DNA of 64,000 nucleotides from the NCBI GenBank assembly GCA_021789605.1, contig JAJYJI010000001.1:1-64000 (forward strand). Direction: 5' to 3'. The stretch is from a bacterium (lineage in GTDB: Bacteria; SZUA-79; Acidulodesulfobacterales; Acidulodesulfobacteraceae). Position numbers and translations under genes: made by a program. The notes under the pieces were generated by a model. That model was not told the DNA's origin. It made no database searches and was given only the letters and a program-made list of their open reading frames with translations. Positions 57,947 through 64,000 of this stretch are shown here, piece after piece; positions within the stretch are counted from its first letter, which is position 1; every line of letters begins with the position of its first letter.

Positions 57947-59690
57947 AACAAAATATATTTTTATTACCGGAGGAGTAGTTTCAAGTCTTGGCAAAGGCAT
58001 AGCCGCCGCTTCCATAGCCGCGCTTCTCGAGGCGAGGGGACTTAATATCACTATGCAGAAGCTTGACCCATATATTAACGTGGACCCCGGAACCATGAAC
58101 CCTTTCCAGCACGGGGAAGTCTTCGTTACCGACGACGGAGCCGAAACCGACCTCGACCTCGGCCATTACGAAAGATTTACTTCCATTTCGCTTACGAAAA
58201 AGAACAATCTTACGAGCGGACAGGTTTACGATTCCGTTATAAACAATGAAAGAAAAGGGCTCTATCTCGGAAAAACGGTTCAGGTGATACCGCACATAAC
58301 CGATGAAATAAAAAAAAGAATAATGGAGGCTTCGGACGGAAAAGACGTAGCCATCATAGAAATAGGCGGAACGGTCGGCGACATAGAAAGCCTCCCTTTT
58401 CTTGAGGCCATAAGGCAGTTTCAGTTGGATAAAGGAAGGGAAAACGTGCTGTACGTCCATCTTACCCTCGTTCCGTTCATAAAGACGGCGGACGAACTGA
58501 AAACCAAACCTACCCAGCATTCCGTTAAAGAACTTAGGGCCATAGGCATAGAGCCTTCCATTATAATATGCCGCGCGGACAGAGTCCTGCCTCAGGATAT
58601 AAGGGCAAAAATCGCGCTGTTCTGCAACGTCGAAGCCGATGCCGTAATCACCGCCAAAGACGAAGAAAGCATTTACGACGTGCCGCTTGCCCTGCACGAA
58701 GAAGGGCTGGATTCTAAAATAATAGGATATTTAAATATATGGGCGAAATCTCCCGATTTAAGCGAATGGGAAAAAATATCCGATACTTTAAAGACTCTTA
58801 AAAATTCCGTAACTATCGGCGTGGTCGGGAAATACGTATATCTCAAGGAATCTTATAAAAGCCTTAACGAAAGCCTTATACACGGCGGCATCGCCAACAA
58901 TTTAACCGTAAATATAAAATATATAAATTCCGAAGATTTTGAAGGAGACGACTGGAAGGAAAGGCTCATGGAATTCGACGGCTGTTCCGGCATTTTAGTT
59001 CCGGGGGGATTCGGCTCGCGCGGGATTAACGGCATGATAAAAGCTATTAATTACGCAAGGATAAATAATATTCCGTATTTCGGGATATGCCTCGGAATGC
59101 AGCTTATGACCATAGAATACGCCAGAAACGCGCTTGGGCTTAAAGACGCTAATTCCTACGAGTTCGACGAAATTACCCCCGACCCCGTGATAAGCATTAT
59201 GGAAGACCAGAAGGACATAGGGAATATGGGCGGAACGATGAGGCTCGGCGCATATCCGTGCATAATATCAAAAAATACTTTAGCCGGACAGGCCTATCTT
59301 AAAAACAGCAAAAAATATTTAATCAACAAAAAAAACAGCGTAAAAGTCAGCCACGACGGCAATATTATGATAAGCGAAAGGCACAGGCACAGATTTGAAT
59401 TCAATAATAAATACAGGGAAATATTCAAATCGTCCGGCTTCGTTTTTTCGGGCGTATCGCCGGACGATAAACTTATAGAAATTTGCGAATTAAAAGACCA
59501 TCCGTGGTTCGTAGGATGCCAGTTTCATCCAGAATTTAAATCGTCGCCGCTTTCCCCCCATCCTTTATTTAAAGAATTTATTTCCGCGGCGGTCAAATAT
59601 TTCAACGGTTCGGGCGCATTAAAAACCAAATCCAAAAAACAGAAAAATGCCCCCCATATAAATAATAAGAAAAAAAATTTTACCGTATAA
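57924..59690 (+). CDS. pyrG: CTP synthase (true start probably MNKTKY at 57939)
   Basis: [30 protein letters not shown]...[16 protein letters not shown]...[10 protein letters not shown]. Confidence 0.98.
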   Translation: MGWINMNKTKYIFITGGVVSSLGKGIAAASIAALLEARGLNITMQKLDPYINVDPGTMNPFQHGEVFVTDDGAETDLDLGHYERFTSISLTKKNNLTSGQVYDSVINNERKGLYLGKTVQVIPHITDEIKKRIMEASDGKDVAIIEIGGTVGDIESLPFLEAIRQFQLDKGRENVLYVHLTLVPFIKTADELKTKPTQHSVKELRAIGIEPSIIICRADRVLPQDIRAKIALFCNVEADAVITAKDEESIYDVPLALHEEGLDSKIIGYLNIWAKSPDLSEWEKISDTLKTLKNSVTIGVVGKYVYLKESYKSLNESLIHGGIANNLTVNIKYINSEDFEGDDWKERLMEFDGCSGILVPGGFGSRGINGMIKAINYARINNIPYFGICLGMQLMTIEYARNALGLKDANSYEFDEITPDPVISIMEDQKDIGNMGGTMRLGAYPCIISKNTLAGQAYLKNSKKYLINKKNSVKVSHDGNIMISERHRHRFEFNNKYREIFKSSGFVFSGVSPDDKLIEICELKDHPWFVGCQFHPEFKSSPLSPHPLFKEFISAAVKYFNGSGALKTKSKKQKNAPHINNKKKNFTV

Positions 59691-59736
59691 TGTCGCGCCG
59701 CCTTCTTCATTTTCATTAAATTAAACAAATAAAAAT

Positions 59737-60579
59737 ATGGAAGCGTCAAACGTTTTTAAGAAAGACGATTTAGGCTTGCTGTTAAACTTTAAATTCAATA
59801 ACGCCTATCCTTTTATTATCGCAGGACCCTGCGTTATAGAAGACGCCAAGACGATGGAGGGTATAGCCGCGGCTTTAAAGGACTATTCGGAAGAGCTTAA
59901 TTTTAATCTCGTATTTAAGGCTTCCTACGACAAGGCAAACAGGACGTCCGTCAACTCTTTCAGGGGGCCGGGCATCGACAGGGGATTGGAGATGCTTCAG
60001 AATATTAAGTCGAAATATAATGTTCCGGTTTTAAGCGACGTCCACCGCGTGAGCGAAATAGAAAAGGCAAAAGCCGTTCTCGATATCATTCAGATACCGG
60101 CTTTTTTATCGAGGCAGACCGATATTCTTCTGGAAGCGGCGAAAACCGGAAAAATAGTCAACGTTAAAAAAGGACAGTTTTTAGCGCCGTGGGATGCACG
60201 GTTTATCGCCGAAAAGCTCAGAGCCGCTGGAAACGGCAAGATAATCCTTACGGAAAGAGGCGTTAGTTTCGGCTATAATAATCTTGTCGTAGATTTCAGG
60301 TCTCTTCCCGTGATGAAGGAAACGGGCGCGCTCGTCGTTTTCGACGCCACCCACAGCGTCCAGCTTCCGGGCGGTTCAGGCCAGATTTCTTCCGGAGACA
60401 GAAAATACGTCATGCCGCTTGCGAGGGCGGCATCGGCCGTAGGCGTAGACGGTTTATTTTTCGAGGTTCATCCCGACCCGCCTTCCGCAAAAAGCGACGC
60501 GGCTAATTCGGTTTACCTCGGCTCTTTTAAGGACGGTTTAAAAAACGTCCTTAAAATATCGGAATATAGTAAAATATAA
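59737..60579 (+). CDS. kdsA: 3-deoxy-8-phosphooctulonate synthase
   Basis: FIIAGPCVIED...FKASYDKANRTSVNSFRGPGIDRGLEML...FDATHSVQLPGG. Confidence 0.97.
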   Translation: MEASNVFKKDDLGLLLNFKFNNAYPFIIAGPCVIEDAKTMEGIAAALKDYSEELNFNLVFKASYDKANRTSVNSFRGPGIDRGLEMLQNIKSKYNVPVLSDVHRVSEIEKAKAVLDIIQIPAFLSRQTDILLEAAKTGKIVNVKKGQFLAPWDARFIAEKLRAAGNGKIILTERGVSFGYNNLVVDFRSLPVMKETGALVVFDATHSVQLPGGSGQISSGDRKYVMPLARAASAVGVDGLFFEVHPDPPSAKSDAANSVYLGSFKDGLKNVLKISEYSKI

Positions 60580-60707
60580 TTATAACGGCGCCGGAGTATA
60601 ACGAATATAATGAAAATATATTCTTCGTCCGCGTTGAACAAAGAATGGAACGTCTTAGATGCGGACGCAGGAGATTTTTATCGGCAGATTCAGGCGACGA
60701 AATATAA

Positions 60708-61694
60708 TTGCGCAATATAATGAAAAAACATAATATATTGGAAACGGCCGGAAACGTGTTAAAAATTGAGGCGGATTCTATCGCCGCGCTCATAGGCCGG
60801 CTCGACGAAAATTTTGAAAATATGGTCGGTTATCTTACCGGCATAAAAGGCAAGGTAATATTGACCGGAATGGGAAAATCCGGCATCATCGCCAGAAAAA
60901 TATCCTCGACCCTTGCAAGCACGGGCACGCCCTCTTTTTTTATGCATCCGGCGGAAGCGTCGCACGGCGACCTTGGGATGGTTTCTCAGAACGATGCCGT
61001 AATAGCGCTCTCTAACAGCGGCAATACGAAGGAAATCGTTTCAATACTGCCCGCCATAAAGCTCATAGGCGCTAAAATTATCGGATTTTCGGGAAATAAA
61101 AATTCCCGTCTTTTCGAGTTGTCGGATTATTTTTTCGACGTATCCGTAGATAAAGAGGCGTGCCCTTACAATCTCGCTCCCACGGCGAGCACGGCCGTTC
61201 AGCTTGCCATAGGAGACGCTCTTGCCGTTTCATTGTTAAAAGAGCGGAACTTCCTCGAAGAGGATTTCGCGAAACTTCACCCCGGCGGCTCTATCGGCAA
61301 AAAATTTCTGAAAGTGTCCGATATAATGCATAAAGGCGCCGAAATTCCGTTAGTAAAAGATTCCGCGCTGATAAAAGACGCGATTATCGAAATGAATTTT
61401 AAAAGGCTGGGGCTCACGGGGGTTATAGACGAAAATTTGCGCCTTTGCGGAATAGTGGTGGACGGCGATTTAAGAAGGGCGCTGACCGGCTCTATGAATA
61501 TTATAGACAGGCCGGTCAGGGACGTTATGACGAAAAATCCGAAAATTATCCTTAAAGACGCTCTCGCCGCGGTCGCCCTGCAAAAAATGGAAGAATTAAA
61601 AATCACTTCGCTTTTTGCCGTCGAATCCGAAGACGATAATACCCCGGCCGGGGTCATACATATTCACGACATAGTAAAGGCGGGTATAATTTAA
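60708..61694 (+). CDS. kdsD: arabinose-5-phosphate isomerase (KdsD/KpsF), SIS plus CBS domains
   Basis: VILTGMGKSGIIARKISSTLASTGTPSFFMHPAEASHGDLGM...LHPGGSIGKKF. Confidence 0.96.
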   Translation: MRNIMKKHNILETAGNVLKIEADSIAALIGRLDENFENMVGYLTGIKGKVILTGMGKSGIIARKISSTLASTGTPSFFMHPAEASHGDLGMVSQNDAVIALSNSGNTKEIVSILPAIKLIGAKIIGFSGNKNSRLFELSDYFFDVSVDKEACPYNLAPTASTAVQLAIGDALAVSLLKERNFLEEDFAKLHPGGSIGKKFLKVSDIMHKGAEIPLVKDSALIKDAIIEMNFKRLGLTGVIDENLRLCGIVVDGDLRRALTGSMNIIDRPVRDVMTKNPKIILKDALAAVALQKMEELKITSLFAVESEDDNTPAGVIHIHDIVKAGII

Positions 61695-61701
61695 ACTAAT
61701 T

Positions 61702-62262
61702 ATGAACATAAATTCTAATTGTAAAAAGAACTGCGCCGGACCGGACGGCGTAAAGCGCCCGGATTTTAATAATATCAGGCTATTAGTCTTCGACGTCGAT
61801 GGAATTTTAACCGACGGAAAAATATATTTATCGGAAAACGGAGCCGAAACCAAAACTTTTTTTACCCGCGACGGAGCGGGAATAAAATTGGCAAAAAAAA
61901 TGGGTTTGAAGGTGGGCATGCTCTCCGCAAGAAAAAGCGCCGCCGCATCGGTCAGGGCAAAAGAGCTCGGCGTGGATTTTTACGTGGAAGGATGCAAGGA
62001 TAAATATAGCGCGCTAATGCCCCTTCTTAAAGATTTCGGCATGGGTGCGGAAAATTTATTTTATATGGGAGACGATATCGTAGATATAGAGCCGATGAAA
62101 TTATCGGCCGTTTCCGCGACGGTTCCGGGGGCTCCGGAATACGTCAAGGCCTGGGCGGATATTATAACGCGCAAAGACGGCGGAAGCGGAGCCGTAAGAG
62201 AAGTCTGCGATATAATTTTAGAAAATAAAGGGCTTTTACTAAATTTCTTAAATGAACTATAA
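61702..62262 (+). CDS. kdsC: KDO-8-phosphate phosphatase
   Basis: LLVFDVDGILTDGKIYLSENGAETKTFFTRDGAGIKLAKK...YMGDDIVDIEPM. Confidence 0.95.
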   Translation: MNINSNCKKNCAGPDGVKRPDFNNIRLLVFDVDGILTDGKIYLSENGAETKTFFTRDGAGIKLAKKMGLKVGMLSARKSAAASVRAKELGVDFYVEGCKDKYSALMPLLKDFGMGAENLFYMGDDIVDIEPMKLSAVSATVPGAPEYVKAWADIITRKDGGSGAVREVCDIILENKGLLLNFLNEL

Positions 62263-62269
62263 TTAAATT

Positions 62270-62860
62270 ATGCCGATAGACCGTCAGATTATCAGAAAAA
62301 TAACTTTAGCGTCGGGAATCGCTTTTATTCTTTTACTCGGCTTCTTTTTATTGCTTCACTATATCCGCTTAAAAAGCGGCCGGTTAAATTTTAAAATCTC
62401 CAAAGGCTATATAAGTTTAAAAAGAATAGATTATAAATTTTTTAAAAAAGGAGTTCTTGCTTACGAGATATTTTCTAAAAACTTAAATTATAAATCGCAG
62501 AGAAAAAATATCGTTAAATTGAAAGGAGTAAAAGGATACATTTACGGAAAAAATAAAAAACCGGCGTATATAATCACCGGAAAATACGGCCGCATAAATT
62601 CGGTTTCTAAAAATGTCGCCGTTTCCGGGGACGTTATAATAAAATATTTAAAAGGAACGCAGGGAACGCGCATGAAAACCGACTTGATACGCTATGAGGC
62701 GAAAGAGGACAGGATAATCGCTCCCGATAATATAAAAATTAAAGGCAAAAATTACTATATTACGGGAAAAGGGCTCATTTTTTACGTTAAAAAAAATATT
62801 TTTGTCTTGCAGAAAAACGTTCATTTTATATCTAACGATACCGGCGGGGTGGTCAAGTGA
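62270..62860 (+). CDS. lptC: LPS export protein LptC
   Basis: N-terminal TM, DUF1239-like; between kdsC and lptA. Confidence 0.8.
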   Translation: MPIDRQIIRKITLASGIAFILLLGFFLLLHYIRLKSGRLNFKISKGYISLKRIDYKFFKKGVLAYEIFSKNLNYKSQRKNIVKLKGVKGYIYGKNKKPAYIITGKYGRINSVSKNVAVSGDVIIKYLKGTQGTRMKTDLIRYEAKEDRIIAPDNIKIKGKNYYITGKGLIFYVKKNIFVLQKNVHFISNDTGGVVK

Positions 62861-63441
62861 AAATTAATTTGCGGTTGTTAATCTTGTTTATTTTTTTTAG
62901 TTCAATTTTTGCGGTTCAAAAAAACGGATTATGCGCAGGCCGACCGGCCCTGCATGCCGCGCCCGCGCCGCAGTCTAAGCCTGCTCCCGCGCAACAGGCT
63001 AAACCCAAACCAAAACCCAAATTCGGCGCTAAAGCTAAAACCGATATAACTTCCGATTCCCTTAAGGTGGACGATAAAAAACATACCGCCTTATTTACCG
63101 GACATGTTATTGCGGTAAAAGGCAGGCTTAAAATATTGTCTTCGTCTCTTGAGGTCGTCTATACCCAGAAAAATAAGATAAAAAAGCTTATCGCGACCGG
63201 AAACGTCCATATTATTAAAGGAAAAGACAATATTACCGGCGGCAGGGCGGTTTATTACGATGCGGACAGGACGGCTGTAATTACCGAAAATCCGGTAGCG
63301 TTCGAGGGAAAAAATAGAATCGCCGGCGATAAAATAATAATAAATTTTAAAACCGGCATTTCTACCGTTATAGGCGGCAAGAAAAGAGTCAGCGCCGTCG
63401 TGTATTCCAGCAAATCTTTAACGGTTCAAAAATCTAAATAA
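62857..63441 (+). CDS. lptA: LPS transport periplasmic protein LptA
   Basis: ITSDSLKVDDKKHTALFTGHVIAVKGRLKILSSSLEVVY OstA-like repeats. Confidence 0.9.
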   Translation: MKINLRLLILFIFFSSIFAVQKNGLCAGRPALHAAPAPQSKPAPAQQAKPKPKPKFGAKAKTDITSDSLKVDDKKHTALFTGHVIAVKGRLKILSSSLEVVYTQKNKIKKLIATGNVHIIKGKDNITGGRAVYYDADRTAVITENPVAFEGKNRIAGDKIIINFKTGISTVIGGKKRVSAVVYSSKSLTVQKSK

Positions 63442-63533
63442 TAATAATATCTAAATAATAATAAATGGATAGAGCCGGCAATCAAAAGCGTAACGGGCGG
63501 AAAAAATAGCCGCCGCCGGGCAAGCAAAATAAA

Positions 63534-64000
63534 ATGATAAAAGCATCGGGTCTCGTAAAAAGATTTAAAAAAAGAGCCGTCGTTAACGGCGTAACCGTCG
63601 AAATAAAACCCGGCGAAATAGCCGGTCTTTTGGGCCCCAACGGCGCCGGAAAAACCACCACGTTCAATATGATTTCCGGAATGTTGAAGCCGGACGGCGG
63701 TTCGATATTTATAGACGGCTCCGATATTACCGGACTGCCTATGTATAAAAGGGCAAGATTGGGGATAGGATACCTTTCGCAGGAAACGTCGGTTTTCAGA
63801 AAACTTACCACGGAACAGAATCTTACGGCAATTTTAGAATTATTGAAAATACCCGCTAAAGAAAAAAACGAAAGGCTTGACGGATTAATCGAAAAGTTCG
63901 GACTGGAAAAAGTCAGAAAATCGCAGGTAATGAGTTTATCGGGAGGCGAAAGAAGGAGGGTAGAGGTTGCAAGGTCGCTTATACTTTCGCCGAAATTTAT
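63534..64000 (+). CDS. lptB: LPS export ABC transporter ATP-binding protein LptB, truncated by window end
   Basis: LVKRFKKRAVVNGVTVEIKPGEIAGLLGPNGAGKTTTFNMISGM...MSLSGGERRRVEVARSL; open to window end. Confidence 0.95.
   Translation, partial: MIKASGLVKRFKKRAVVNGVTVEIKPGEIAGLLGPNGAGKTTTFNMISGMLKPDGGSIFIDGSDITGLPMYKRARLGIGYLSQETSVFRKLTTEQNLTAILELLKIPAKEKNERLDGLIEKFGLEKVRKSQVMSLSGGERRRVEVARSLILSPKF

Noticed and set aside
57981-58697. 238-aa minus-strand ORF
   Set aside because: Antisense shadow of pyrG.

Overview
64 kb of an AT-rich bacterial chromosome, Gram-negative because it carries LPS/Kdo and Lpt genes. Gene content (DsrE-like protein, ArsB, hslUV, KDO-Lpt cluster) is loosely compatible with a deltaproteobacterial-type sulfur-cycle bacterium, but that taxonomic guess is weak. 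The right half (about 40-64 kb) is ordinary housekeeping: xerC-hslV-hslU, argB-D-F-G-H, radA, a polyprenyl synthetase, lysA-dapA-dapB, pyrG, kdsA-kdsD-kdsC, lptC-lptA-lptB. The left half is mixed: a toxin-antitoxin/decayed-gene island (about 2.4-6.9 kb), uppP, sodB, a TolC/EmrA-type efflux pair, ispG, proS, an ArsR/TolC/DsrE group, pyk, an EAL-HDOD protein, a KdpD-like protein with no kinase domain, a RecD2-like helicase, tRNA-Ser(GCU), a kdp operon, a cation/proton antiporter and arsB. The best regulatory find is a complete control unit upstream of kdp on the minus strand: a consensus promoter, a ydaO-type (c-di-AMP) riboswitch-like leader, an intrinsic terminator, then kdpF, a second 28-aa peptide, and kdpA-kdpC-kdpB in non-canonical order. 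The most unexplained structures are a 135-bp identical tandem repeat seeded on the 3' end of tRNA-Ser, and a dispersed CCCAAAATTGCCGATAGAA motif that in one place forms a perfect 18-bp inverted pair (REPIN/MITE-like). There are also an orphan IS200/IS605-type right-end hairpin and a formate-dehydrogenase C-terminal relic running into the 3' end of hicA. No CRISPR array, rRNA or intact transposase was seen. All calls come from reading the sequence; no database search was run.
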